Assembly (NCBI GenBank): GCA_029783825.1
Contig: JAREIK010000506.1
Span: forward strand, 884,502-948,501
DNA: 64,000 bases
Direction: 5' to 3'
From: Sapria himalayana
Lineage: Eukaryota; Streptophyta; Magnoliopsida; Malpighiales; Rafflesiaceae
Shown here: positions 36,023 through 47,300 of the stretch, one piece after another
How positions within the stretch are numbered: the first letter of the stretch is position 1
Layout of the letters: every line of letters starts with the position of its first letter
The notes under the pieces: generated by a model
The model's database searches: none
What the model saw: the letters and a program-made list of their open reading frames with translations, nothing else
Told to the model about the DNA's origin: nothing
Translations under genes and position numbers: made by a program

Positions 36023-36224
36023 CCACCATGCCAGCCATATGGATCACGCCTGACATGGCATGAGGCCTATGTTGCCATGGACTAGCCTAGCATGAGCCAT
36101 GTCATGGGCCGGCATGTGACTATGGTCTATGCAAGGTTTAACCATGGTATGGTAGGCAAAACATGGCTGAATCAAGTCATGCATCGTGTCATGCATGTGA
36201 TACTAATGCCACTTGACACCTCCA
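36023..36224 (-). mobile_element. GC-rich hAT terminus (single end)
   Basis: The right edge reads cttgacacctcca, a one-base variant of the TTTGACACCTCTA terminus seen at 11028, 31812 and 44176. The preceding 200 bases carry the same 'ggcatg', 'gccatgtcatggg' words. No left inverted end is visible. TAATTAT occurs at both borders (36015 and 36225), which could be a decayed target duplication of a small deletion derivative or chance. In the alternative, this is the 5' end of the broken minus-strand hAT copy below it. Confidence 0.65.
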
Positions 36225-36234
36225 TAATTATCTC

Positions 36235-36893
36235 AGTCATGATTATTCTTGTCATTATAATTTTTTGGTCAAAAGAGTAATTATCTAGATCATTACATTC
36301 TTGCCTTTGTGACAATGTACTCCAAAGTGGAACTTTCTCCATCATGGTTATTCTTATCATCAAGTCTTTGTGATTTAGAGAGGAATTACCTCATTCATGG
36401 CATTCATGTGTTGTCATGACTTTATCCACTGAAAGAATTTAAAATTTTCTTAGGGTCGAAACATCAACCTAAAGTCATGACTACCAACTTAAAAATCCAC
36501 ATAGCAATGTGATAGAACCTCAATGATATCAAAGGACTTAGAGATTTACAAAAGAGGGCTAAAGGGGGATTCATATTTTGAAGCCAAGAACATGCAAAAT
36601 CTAAAAGGGCATGAATTCCAACCCCCTAATTAGAGACAAATTCAAGCTTTATGCAAGTAAGGAATAATTAGAAACGAGGTTTGGAACATAGATCCTCATA
36701 CTAGCTATCATTGGTAAGTATTAATTTGACGAGAAAAAACATCAAATCTCTTACATGAAATATTCCCCAATATCAAGCTAAGTTGAGATCTAGGATTAGC
36801 TTATAAATGTGTGTATGATGATTGTGATTGTATATATAATATTTAATTACAGAAATATTATGTTTTGAATATTGATAGATATGCACTACAAGA
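36235..36893 (+). mobile_element. LTR copy H, left part (plus), split by the CACTA element
   Basis: It contains U3 'catgactt' words (36410-36520) and the R region 'gatctaggattagcttat' (36788). This is co-linear with copy I at 54250-54560. Its continuation is at 46228. No clear TATA box is left. Confidence 0.55.
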
Positions 36894-36894
36894 A

Positions 36895-37560
36895 ATTCAT
36901 AGATTTCCGACGAATTAAATTCCATTGGTCATTTCCGTCCAAATTATGATGGAAAAAGGCACTTTTTCACACAATTTTCTATCATTTACCAATAAAATAC
37001 CTATGTGAAATTACCAATAAAAAATATTCCACATGTACTTTTCACAAACCATGTTGGCACCAAATTCTGAATGTCATTTACTAACAAAAAACATAAAGAA
37101 AATTACCTACAAAAATATTATGTAGGTACTTTTTGCACGTCATAAGGGCACTAAATTTTAGATATCATTTACCAACTAAAAACCCATGAAATTTTACTTA
37201 GGGAGTATACTATAGTAAATTAAAAATTTATTTTTGAAATACTTATGATAGATTACCCAAGGAGGTCTTCATTTGGTAAATGTCTACTTATCGATGAAAT
37301 ACACACATACAATTATAGACAAAAATGTTTCGTAGATATTTTCATGCTGCATGTGGGTGCCAAAATTTAGGTACCTTATATTAATAAAAAACTTATAGAA
37401 AATTACTTATAGAGTGTTCGATAGGTAATTAGAAATTTACTTACAGGTTACCTATGATAGATTACTTATAAAAGTATCCAATCGGTAAATTTATACTTAC
37501 TGACAAAATACCCATGGAAGTATTCCATAAGAAATTTTATTAGTATCATTAATTTTCTAT
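36895..37560. repeat. CACTA left subterminal repeat zone
   Basis: Diverged copies of motifs such as 'ccaataaaatacctatg', 'gaaaattaccta' and 'attacttata' occur here in both orientations. Subterminal motif clusters of this kind are transposase-binding regions in En/Spm elements; binding here is inferred. Confidence 0.6.
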
Positions 37561-37794
37561 TACAATAACTTTTATAGAAACTGATGGCGTGTGACTCAGA
37601 CATCATGATGGCTTGCCACATGACTATTTCATCTTCTCTGATTTCTTAACCCAAGGTCATCTTCTCTACTTGGGATCAAGGTCTTCTCTACTTGTTACAT
37701 GACTCAGGTAAGGTCACTAAATAGGAATCTATGGCTTATTTTGGATTCCCTTATTCATAGTTTCTCAGTTCAATTAGAATGATTATTCCACATT

Positions 37795-38170
37795 GATGCA
37801 TTGTTGTTTTGGTATTTTTAAGAGTATTATGATGTTGTTGTTTGATTATTGTTGGTTGATGTGTTGTTTTGTGATGTTCTGTGTTGTTGTGCTGTTGTGT
37901 TTTCGTGTGTTATTGGTTTATGTGGTGTTATGTGGTGTGTGTTAATGTGTTGTGTGTTGTGGTTAATGTGTTGTTGCATGTTGTTGTGTATTATTAGTTG
38001 ATGTGTTGTTATGTGTTGTTGTGGGTTGATGTATTTTTGTGTGCTGTTGATTGATGTTTTGTTGTGTATTGTTGTATGTTGTTGTTTTGGTTGTTGTTGT
38101 TGGTTCTTATTTTGATTATGGTTGTGTGTTGTTTTGGTATTTTTAATTTTAGTAGTGTGTGTTATTGTAG
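37795..38170 (+). repeat. TGTTG-rich degenerate minisatellite
   Basis: A stretch built almost only of 'gttgttgtgt', 'tggttgatgtgttg' and 'tattattgg' words, strongly strand-biased in G plus T. It lies between the CACTA end zone and the transposase gene, where the promoter and first exon would be expected. No open frame is supported. Confidence 0.75.
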
Positions 38171-38334
38171 AATGTATTTGCTTTTATGTTTGTGTATTTG
38201 ACATTATATTATATGAATCTGTAGTATATATTGTTTCCATTTTATTTTTATAGTATGTATTTTCTTTCATATTCATAAGTAATATAAATCTGGTTCTAGC
38301 TCAATTTTCTTAAACCCACATATACATGCTATAT

Positions 38335-41300
38335 GCATGTAAGCAATTAGGAATATATGATGTGACTGATTTAAGGTGCCCTTGTAAGAAGTATCATATT
38401 GGAAGTTCTTGAAATTAGATGAAGTTAGGGTGCACTTGTTCAAAAATGGATTTGTTCTAGACTATTATGAGTGGAATACACATGAAGAACCATATAGGGG
38501 CACACCCTCTAAGCGAATAACATGCCATTTAATGAGAGTCATTGACACAGAACTAATGAATCCATCTTGCCACGGTCACCCAAGTTATAAAAGGATATTG
38601 GTTTTCAATATTTCTTCTACCTTCCACGATAATCAATGCAATAGAAAACGTATGTAGAAGATTCTTATGGGGTGCTCCAAAGATAGGTCATTTTAATCCG
38701 TAAGCTGCTTGGAAAAAGTGTGTATGCCCACCTCCATTGGTGGGCTTGATATTCTTGGCACAACAAATTGGAATAAAGTTTTTTTCATTAAAAGTCATTG
38801 GCGAATACACATAATGAAGACTGCCTCTGGATTAGGTGGATACACCACTTCTACCTCGATACCACAAATATTAGGAATTATCAAATATCTAAGCAAGATT
38901 TGCCATTTTGGAAAACCCTAATTTCAGTTAGGGATATCTTATTGGAAAAATCTGGAAGCAAAAATCAAGCGATAACATTACTCAATGGATGGGTGAATAA
39001 ACGGAGGCTGATTTTTGAAGCCTATAAATATCTATCTGGAATTAATTCAATGAAAGGTAAAAATATGGGTAGAAATTATCTGGTTTCCCAATCATATCCC
39101 AAAGCATGTTGTGTTTCTTTGGATAGCTAAAGTTGGGAAAATCAGAACGAATGATTGCTTATTTGCAAACCCAAAAAAACATGAATTGCTAATTATGCAC
39201 ACAGTCATAATCTCTAAAATATGTTTTTTTTTGAATGCCAATTTTTTAAATGCCTATTGCTTATAAGAAAAGCTGTTTTTGTTGTTGCTGTTTACTACAT
39301 ATAGATGGAAAGAAACTAAAGATGACTCGAAGGCAAGTCTCAAGATCTTGATTCAATCCTTAGGAAGATAAAAACATAAAATTTTCTTGTATTTTGGGAT
39401 GATTGTATTAGATTAAAACTATTTTAAGATGTACAGATTTTGATATTGAACTTTTATTATTTATCAAAAAAACAAATGAATCCATGCTTCCAAATGATTC
39501 TTCATGCTATAGGGCCTATGTATGAGAATGATTTCAAGAAGGAAGCACCTAATCCAAATTCACAACAATTTTATGACATGCTCAATGTAGTTGATGAAAA
39601 ATTATGAGATGTGTCCACTACACATTCCTAGATGTCTATGGTGGCAAGAATATTGCATTTGAAGTTAGAGCATCATTTTTTAGAGAGATGCAATGATGAT
39701 ATAACTCAGTTTTAAAGAGATGTGTTACCAAATGATAACAAGATGATTAACATTTTTTATAAAGAAAAGAAATTAGTTCAAGGCCTTAGTCTTCTAGTTG
39801 AGAAGATTTGTTATTGTAACAATATTTATATGTTATATTGGAGTAATGATAGTGCATCGGCAAGCTATAAATTTTGTAACCATCCTTAGTTTAAAAGGAA
39901 AAGGGGATTAGGTAAAGACAAAATAACTATGTCATTTAAGAGTATGTATTACTTTTTTATAAGCCCGTGGTTGTATTAGTTGTTTGCTTCATAAGAAATG
40001 GTTGCACAAATGTTATTGCATGATGAACATATTCAAGAAGATGAGACAATGTGGCATCCATCTAATTTTGAGGCATGGAAGCATTTTTGCCACATACACC
40101 TTTCATTTGCTTCGGAGAGTCATAATGTGAGTTTGGGATTATGTATTGATGATTTTCAACCAATCAATTAGTTAGGATAACAATATTCATCATGACCACT
40201 AATAGTTAGCCCATATAATTTGCCACCATAGATGTGCATAAAGGAGGCCTACCTCATCTTATCTATAATTTTTCCTGAGCGTAAAAATCCAAAAAATAAG
40301 ATAGATATTTTCTTTCAACCTTTGATAGAAAAATTAAAACAACTTTGGGAAATGGGCGTGCAAACTTATGATATATCATTACAATATAATTTTCAACTGA
40401 AAGTTATACTCGTGTGGACATTTAGCATGTTTACTTCTTACTCAATCCTTTTGGATTGGAGTACACCTAGCAAACTTGCTTGTCTATATAGCATTGAACA
40501 TTCACAAGCAGTTATGTTGACTAATGGTTAAAAGACAACTGAGTTTGACAATCACCATTAGTTTCTTCCTTTTGATCATCCATTCAGGCAAAACAAAAAA
40601 TCTTTTCTCAAGAATAGAATAGAAATGACACCACCACTGCCTATAATGACCGATGAATAGATCCTTAAGTATATAGATGACATAGGGTTGAAAATGTCAT
40701 TGATATTGATTATGAAGTCACTAATGGTCCAATTTGCAAAACTTATAGGTGAAATAAATGAAGTATCTTTTGAGATTAGCCATATTAAAGCTCAAATCTA
40801 ATTAGACACATTCTAGATATGATACATATTGTGAATAATGTCTTTGAAAATGTGTTTAATACAATTATGCATGTTGAAGGAAAAACTAAAGATAATGAGA
40901 AGGCAAGAGAAGATGTAAAGGTGTTGTGTTGATGGCTATAGTTTGAAAAATTGAAGCTATGAAAAATTTGTCTAAGGCATGTTACACACTAGATATACCT
41001 ATTAAATAATTCTTGCATGAATGGGTAAAAAAACTAATTTTCTGATAATTATGCTTCAAATATAGAGGTGTGTCGACATGAAAAAGCATAAGTTGTGTGG
41101 GATGAAGAGCCATGATTGTCTTGTTTTCATGTAGTGGTTAATTATTATTTCTTGTTGTGAACTCCTTCCAACAAATGTATGACAAGCTTTGATAGGGTTA
41201 AAGCTTTTTTTTCTTAGCTTAACTTTAAGAACAATTAAAATGGAAGATATGGAGAGATTAGAAAAAAGATATTCAAATTATTATTTATAAATTAGAGTGT

Positions 41301-42862
41301 ATATTTCCTCCTAGTTTATTTGATTCAATTGAGCACCTTCTAATACACTTGCCTTACTGTGTAAAAATTACTAGTCCAGTGTAATACCATTGGATGTATA
41401 CTTTTGAAAGGTTAAAAGTTTAATATTCTGCCACATTTTATAACTTAGTGAAGAATTTGGCAAACCTTTATACTTACTATGTAAACTTGTTATTATGAAT
41501 TTCTTAGACATTTGAAGAAGAATGGTACCAACAAGGTCAAGGTAAAAGGTTCAATTTGTAATACTTACTTAGTAGAAGCGACATCCAATTTTTATTCATA
41601 TTATTTTGAGCCTCATGTGTATACAAAAATGCAAAAAGTGCTTCGTGATGATGATGGTGGTGATGATAATGATGATATCGAAGGGACACTTTTGATATTT
41701 AAACATCCTAGTCAACCATATGAATGATCAAAATCTAGGTGGTTATGTGACAATAAGAATGAGATTGCACAAATTTATGTTCTATTGAATTGTGAGCAGG
41801 TTGATCAATATGTAAAGTAAGTGATAAAATATATCTTCATTCTCTTCAAAGGATACTTATTACTTTTAACACTTTTCTAAACTATTTTCTCATTTTATAA
41901 GAATGTATATTCATGAGATAAAACAAATATCACTTGGCATTGTTGATGAAGAGCTTGATGTGAAGTGTGAGAAGTATTTTGTAGAATATTTTGAGAACTA
42001 TGTAAGTAATAAAATTGTGGTGTTAAAACAATAACTAGTAATTAATAATTAATAATGTTAGAATCCTCAATTTACATCATTTTCTTTTTGTTTATAGGCA
42101 CATGATAACATCATTGACAATCCATTTATTATAGATCTTTTCAAAGGCCCTTTACAAATCATAAACATGTTTCCTATATATTTTGTTAATGGTTGTAAAT
42201 TTCATACAAAATCACATGGTTGTATGAGGTCAACTTCAAATAGTGGAATTTATATAAAGAGCACAAATTACAGCAAGAGAAATAGTAATTTTTATGATAG
42301 TCTAATAAAGATTTTACAACTAGAATACCCATGGCTACCAATAAAATAGATTATAAATTTCAAGTGAAATAAGTTTGATCATACTATTAATGTTGAGTTG
42401 AAAGTTCATAAAAAAAATTTTTTGGTTGATGTTAACTGTAAGTAAAAGGTAAATAAGGATAAACCATTTATACTTGCTATGCAAGCTGCACAAATATATT
42501 ATGTAATTTATCCTAGATTGAGAAAAGACAAGTTTGATTAGTTGGAAGCATACAAAGTTAAAGTCATGCTTTTTATAGATGTTCTTGTAGTTGTTGACAA
42601 AATAGTAACTATTAATATTATATTCCAAGAAGATAAGTCAGTTATTCAAATGCCCATAGATAAAACCCCCATTGATGTACAATGAAGCATTGATGAATCA
42701 TGTTTATTATTGAATGATAATGGATAAAATTTTGATTTAGCTGAAGATGACAATGAACTATTAGAGGAACCAATACTTGAGTTCGAAATAGAAGAGATAG
42801 ATGAAAATGAATTTGAATATGAAAATGTTGAATCAGGTGATAGTGATAGCAATGACTATTAG
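38335..42862 (+). pseudogene. TNP2-like CACTA transposase, broken, with LINE insertion
   Basis: Domains in order: a transposase-associated zinc-finger-like domain (DVTDLRCPCKKY, frameshift, KLDEVRVHLFKNGFVLDYYE, then WNTHEEPY; 38360-38495); the LINE insertion (38566-39474); the TNP2 core (RDVLPNDNKMINIFYKEKKL at ~39720, SPYNLPP, FPERKNPKNKIDIFFQPLIE at ~40275, LKQLWEMGVQTYD, FLPFDHPFR, VFENVFNTIMHVEGKTKDN at ~40840); a conserved region (FLRHLKKNGTNKVKVKGSIC, ~41505); and a C-terminal domain (PIYFVNGCKFHTKSHG, ~42172; PFILAMQAAQIYYV; FQEDKS). It ends in an acidic tail closing with SDSNDY and a TAG at 42860-42862. Two introns with intact GTAAGT donors and AG acceptors are visible at 41817-41901 and 42002-42097. 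Many stops make it a pseudogene. Confidence 0.88.
38566..39474 (+). mobile_element. 5'-truncated non-LTR retrotransposon (LINE), 909 bp
   Basis: A perfect 11-base target duplication AATGAATCCAT flanks it (38555-38565 and 39475-39485), and its 3' end is A-rich (tatcaaaaaaac). It encodes the end of a plant LINE reverse transcriptase and the following zinc-binding region in three alternating frames: FLWGAPKIGHFNP, EKVCMPTSIGGLDILGTTNW, CLWIRWIHHFYLDTTNIRNY and ISKQDLPFWKTLISVRDILL, 'SYPKHVVFLWIAKVGK.RT'. Only the last ~250 residues of ORF2 are present, as usual for 5'-truncated insertions. Frameshifts show some age, but the target duplication is intact. It sits in the TNP2 gene. Confidence 0.92.
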
Positions 42863-43456
42863 TTGACTTTTATTTCTTTTACATTATATTGTGTTATGAT
42901 TCATATTATTAATGGTTAAATGCTATATTTGATATTTATGGATATGTCTGGTGTTCATGAAAATGTGCATTGGGTGTTTATCTATTATTATTGCTGCAAT
43001 ATTAGTTCATTTCATATTGTATTTTTTTTCTAACAATTATCATGAATGTGTAATAATACTTTCGTGAATGTGTAATAATATTAGTTCATTACAAAGGAAT
43101 CCTATGACCTTACGTGACAGAGGACTATCTAGTTATCTTTACCATCTCCAATTAGTTTATACATACATAGATATGAACACTAGTTCCACCTCCAGTTGCA
43201 ACAAATACAAGTTTTCCGCCATGAAATCGAGCTACTACTAAAATAGCACCTTCCACTTCTCGATATTCAAGTTTACATGTAGCAACTATAGGTTCTCCAC
43301 ATACTAATCCATAGACAACACCTTCCACTTCAAATTCACAACGCTTCTTCACCATTACATTCTATACTTACATCAGAGTCTATAACATCTAAATATCAAT
43401 TATGTGTGTGTACCTATGCAACAATCTATAAGTAACTCACATTATGATTTTTTATT
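42863..43456. other. CACTA spacer after the transposase
   Basis: This AT-rich spacer between the TNP2 stop and the hAT insertion contains a duplicated 'catgaatgtgtaataata' (about 43042 and 43063). A 67-codon minus-strand frame (43152-43355) lies here with a protein-like composition (valine- and glycine-rich). I recognise no domain in it and its orientation opposes both CACTA genes. Confidence 0.4.
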
Positions 43457-44176
43457 TACAGATATCAATTGGGTTGAACAGCTTGAGCATGACACGAGGC
43501 ACAACATGACTCTGTTGTGCCTAGCATGGCTGAATCATTTTAGAGTCATGCTTGAACATTCCACATGCCGGCCAACTACACTGCTCAGGTGATGCTAGGA
43601 CAAACTTCTAGGCATGGGAGGTGTGACATAGCATGACTCGGCATGATGGCCCATGCACGCTAGTTTCAGCCTAGCCGGCCAAACAAACTAGCCTAATCTT
43701 GGCCCATGATATCCTAGTCCTGACCTATGTTAGCATAGACTTGAGCCTAACTAAACTAGCCTGACCAATGCTAGCTTGGACTTAACCCTAACTAGCCTAG
43801 CTTGACTCGAGCTAGCCTAGCCTGACCCAAGCTAGATTGATCTGACCTAGGCTAGCCTAGAACAAACTAGGCTAGTCTAGCCTGAACTAAGCTCACCTAG
43901 AATAAACTAGGCTAGCATGACTAGGTCTGACCTAGGCTAGCATGACCAGGCCCGATCTAGGCTAGCATGGCTAGGCTTGACCCAGGTTTGGCACAAACTA
44001 GTATGAGCCAACCAAAAAGTATTCCAATGGGCCATGATGGGCCACATAGTTTTATAGTTGTGCTAGCATAACCCCACCCATACTACAAATTGTGCCTTGT
44101 CGGGCAAGGCATGCTGGCCTGACCGGGCCTGAGAAAATGGATTGTGCCAACACAACATAACTTTTTGACACCTCTA
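43457..44176. mobile_element. GC-rich hAT element (720 bp) nested in CACTA, left end decayed
   Basis: The right end is TTTTGACACCTCTA. The left end TACAGATATCAATTGGGTTG matches the family terminus TAGAGGTGTCAAACGGGTCG apart from mostly G/A and C/T changes. The flanking 8-mers are TTTTTATT (43449-43456) and CTTTTATT (44177-44184), one mismatch. The interior is dominated by a 'gctagcctag' minisatellite (43660-43990). It is not coding. Confidence 0.8.
43660..43990. repeat. ctag-rich minisatellite inside the hAT element
   Basis: Variable-length units based on 'gctagcctagcctgacc', 'aaactaggctag' and 'gacctaggctagc' recur about 15-20 times. The other GC-rich hAT copies here have no such expansion. 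Confidence 0.8.
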
Positions 44177-45059
44177 CTTTTATTTTGTTTTCATTATTCC
44201 AATTGTATAAAAAATTTGTAGTTTCACTATTCCAATATGATTTATGGGTATCTACCGATAATCTCATTGTTGAAATAATGTTTGAAATCTTACAAAAAGT
44301 TCTGAGATGCATTGTGTCATTGCTCAAACATATTTTTAACATTAGGACTATTATCATTAATAATGATTTAGATTGTCATTATTTAATAACTCACATAGAA
44401 TGTATTTTTTTATGTAATCCTTGTTTTGATCATTTTTCTATTACAATGGTTTCACCTCCTTGCTATTTTTTTTTCTTTCTTCTTTGTTTATGTTCAATTA
44501 TGGTTAATAGTTTGGAACCATTTAGACTATGCTCTCGCAAGATTAAAAATTTTTTTGATCAAAATATAGACAAGAAAGGGATCAATTAGAAGTCTATTTC
44601 TAGAGAAATTAAAAAATTCTATTATGAGGAATTTATGATATGAAATTAATCTAATTTACTTTATGAAATAAAAAAAATCAAATTCATCTTCTTGCCAGAG
44701 CTATTTTTGACAATTGCTTAACTTGTAATTAATACGTGCACTAATGAAACATTGAAACCAACATGAAGGTTTAAATCAAAAGGTTTTGATATCAAGACAT
44801 AAAAAAGTCGGAGTCCAAAGACTCATGGGAGAATTGGAAACAAAATAAAATACCCCAAAAATATGGAAAGTTTGTGATCAAAACTCTAAAAATAAAAAGA
44901 TCATGGCCACTATTGATGGGTCTGTACTATCAACTCACATAGGAGACATTGCTACCCATTATGAGCATGGGAAATGACTTGTAATTTTGTATTTTTATTT
45001 AATTAAGAATATTTTTACCTTCTTTTTCATTTGTGAATTAGTCATGCTTATTTTATTTT

Positions 45060-45440
45060 TGAAACTATCTTTAGTTCATACACATACAAAACAATGTTGA
45101 TGGCAAGACTTTCATTAATCAAAAGTCCAAACTTTAGGTGATTTGTAGGATGTTATTGATGTTAGGTGAGAGTAACTAACACACAATAATGAAGCAATAG
45201 ATGAAAATAATGTGTTTTTAGATGTTTTGGGTGGATAACAAAAAGGTTGAGTTTATGGGCTTAGCTCACAAGCTACGTAATATTATGACTTTGGCTCTAA
45301 CTCTTCTTCCACATGCATTTGATGTTTCTTAACAAAATGTAGAGGAAATTCAGTAGCTATAACACAATATTAAAGATCACGATGAAATGATTAAAGATGT
45401 GAGGGACAACACAACTATTGTATAAGGAATTTGGATGAAA
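45060..45440 (+). pseudogene. Second CACTA gene remnant (TNPA/Transposase_24-like)
   Basis: The plus strand reads 'DGKTFINQKS', then DNKKVEFMGLAHKLRNIMTL, 'HAFDV' and 'EEIQ..QHNIKDHDEMIKDV'. This follows the C-terminal pattern of plant Ptta/En/Spm second-gene products (a 'D..T......S', a 'GGYNKKGRVYGLGSLA'-like motif, then a glutamine-rich coiled coil). Similarity is by pattern only, the frame has several stops, and the N-terminal part was not found. Confidence 0.5.
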
Positions 45441-46227
45441 TGTCTATAGGTGGACAAGTATTTGTACCATATAATTATCTATGCATGACCATAGTAATGA
45501 GCATCAGGTCTCTAGCAATGATCACAACTCTGATGATACTATTTAGTTACTTTGTTAAAATTTTTTAAAATATTTATGTATTTTATTTAATTCATTTGAC
45601 CTATTCAGAATATTATTCTTTATTTTTGTTATTGGGATATATTAGTTTTATATTATTCGGCATGATTGTTATATTTAAATTAATTTATATACAATGTATT
45701 TTAATTAGGTTTTAAGAACCAAATTATATAAGTGAAATTATAAATATATTTTATAATTTCATAGAATTTCTCAATGGAATATTTATAGATTTGATAAATA
45801 TTATATAAAAAGTATTGATGGATTACTTACAAAATTATCGAGTAAATACCAATGACAAACTTTCATAGCTAATTTACTGATAATTTACCAATGAAATACC
45901 TACAAAATTAGTTATCAATTACTGCCAAATTAATTACAAACCCACCAACAATTTACAGATGAAATTTCTTTCGATAAATTACCAACATATTACCTACAAA
46001 TTTTTTTGTATTTTGTTTTTTCTTCATAGATTTCATTCACCTTTATCTACCATTTTTCCATCGGAAATTTGCCTATGGATTGTTTTCCATCGGCAATTTA
46101 TTTACCTATGCCATAAAAATTGAGGAAATACAATTGTTGGTATTCTATAGGTAAATTAAATTTCTGATGAAATAGTGTATATTATTTATGGAATTTTCCA
46201 TAGCTAATTCATCAATTTCTTATAGTG

Positions 46228-47300
46228 TAGATATTAATTAGAATAGAGATTTAAGGGACTACACTAATATAGATTTATATCTATTGACCAAATAAAATGA
46301 TGATAGATGAGTCATATGACACACTCATGAGGCTAGATATAAAAGAAGTGATGGCCCTTGTATTCTTACATAGTAAGATAAACTTATGTGTTGAAAGCCT
46401 TAAAATATATAATTTTAATTGATGCAAATATAGTACTCACCAAGCCAAAAGAATAAATAAATCTATGCTCATTCCATTGTCACATATTATAGAAGAACTG
46501 ATCTTCAAATGATGTGTGGATTATGTGAAATATCTAATCTAGTGGTTTTACCATAATATGAGAGTTGTGTATTGGTTGAGGTAGAGAGTGACATGTAAGT
46601 CGCAAGATACATGCAAGGGGATGTTCTTCATAAGGTGGTGATAACACTATAGTCATTTCTTCTTGGATGAATTTCATAGGTAAAATTATTAGAAAGACAT
46701 TAATTAATGAAAGTATGGTGCTTAAGAAGACAACAGCTCAAACATAATTAATACTACATATTTCATGTCTTTTATGACAATTGAGATTAAAGAATATAAA
46801 TATATACTTGAAGTGTCGAGGATTATTGGCATTTATTTAAAATGAGTAGAAGTGTGGATTACCCACAAACAAAGTAATCATAGTTTCAATGGTGAAATAC
46901 TAAAGATGCAACTTTAAGAGGACCATCCTTGGTAGTGATAGTCCAAGGATATAAAATCACCTAATTTGTCATGTGAGCAAAGGTGGGAAACCATATTATT
47001 TTACCTTTTGTCTAATAATCAAGCGAAATATCATTTCAATTTGAAAAGAAAACCTAAGTTAGCCCTAGAGTCTGAGTATAAATCTGAAATATAAATTTAT
47101 CCTTTCAACTTGAGTAGTAGTTAATTTAATGTTGGTTGGTCAAACTGCACATACAATTCATATGGAATAATATCTAGACTTACTTCTACTTTACTACTTG
47201 CACAATCTATATAATTATAGATCTCCATTATATGAAATCAATCACCCAATGAAATTTTGGATTTAGGCTACAAATAATAAGTTTTGTCACTATATCAAGT
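46228..47300 (+). mobile_element. LTR copy H, right part (plus)
   Basis: It resumes the LTR after the CACTA element ('tattaattagaatagaga', compare 54550), then follows R-U5 landmarks such as 'gatgagtcatatgacacact', 'tgttggttggtcaaactgc' (47132) and 'atcacccaatgaaattttgg' (47242) in the order of copy K. The U5-like end is not clear; the family signal fades near 47300. Confidence 0.6.

Larger units (their letters stand above)
36894..46227 (+). mobile_element. CACTA (En/Spm) DNA transposon, 9334 bp, with nested insertions
   Basis: It begins CACTACAAGAAATTCATAG and ends ...AATTTCTTATAGTG, whose complement is CACTATAAGAAATTGAT. This is the CACTA terminal inverted repeat. Subterminal zones at both ends repeat 'taccaataaaatacc' and 'ttacctac' words (36960-37560 and 45830-46200). 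The plus strand carries a TNP2-type transposase (38335-42862) and, after a hAT insertion, a remnant of the second CACTA gene (~45060-45440). A LINE fragment sits in the transposase. The flanking triplets are atg and tag, so no clean 3-base target duplication remains, but the flanks rejoin into one LTR by comparison with copy I. The coding parts are broken, so it cannot move on its own. Confidence 0.9.

Noticed and set aside
36015..36232. A complete 202-bp hAT MITE with TAATTAT target duplication
   Set aside because: The left side has no terminal inverted repeat and TAATTAT is common in AT-rich DNA, so only the right end is claimed.
43152..43355. 67-codon minus-strand frame in the CACTA spacer as a candidate gene
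   Set aside because: Protein-like composition, but no recognisable domain, opposite strand to the CACTA genes, and no supporting signals. Kept only as a note in the spacer entry.
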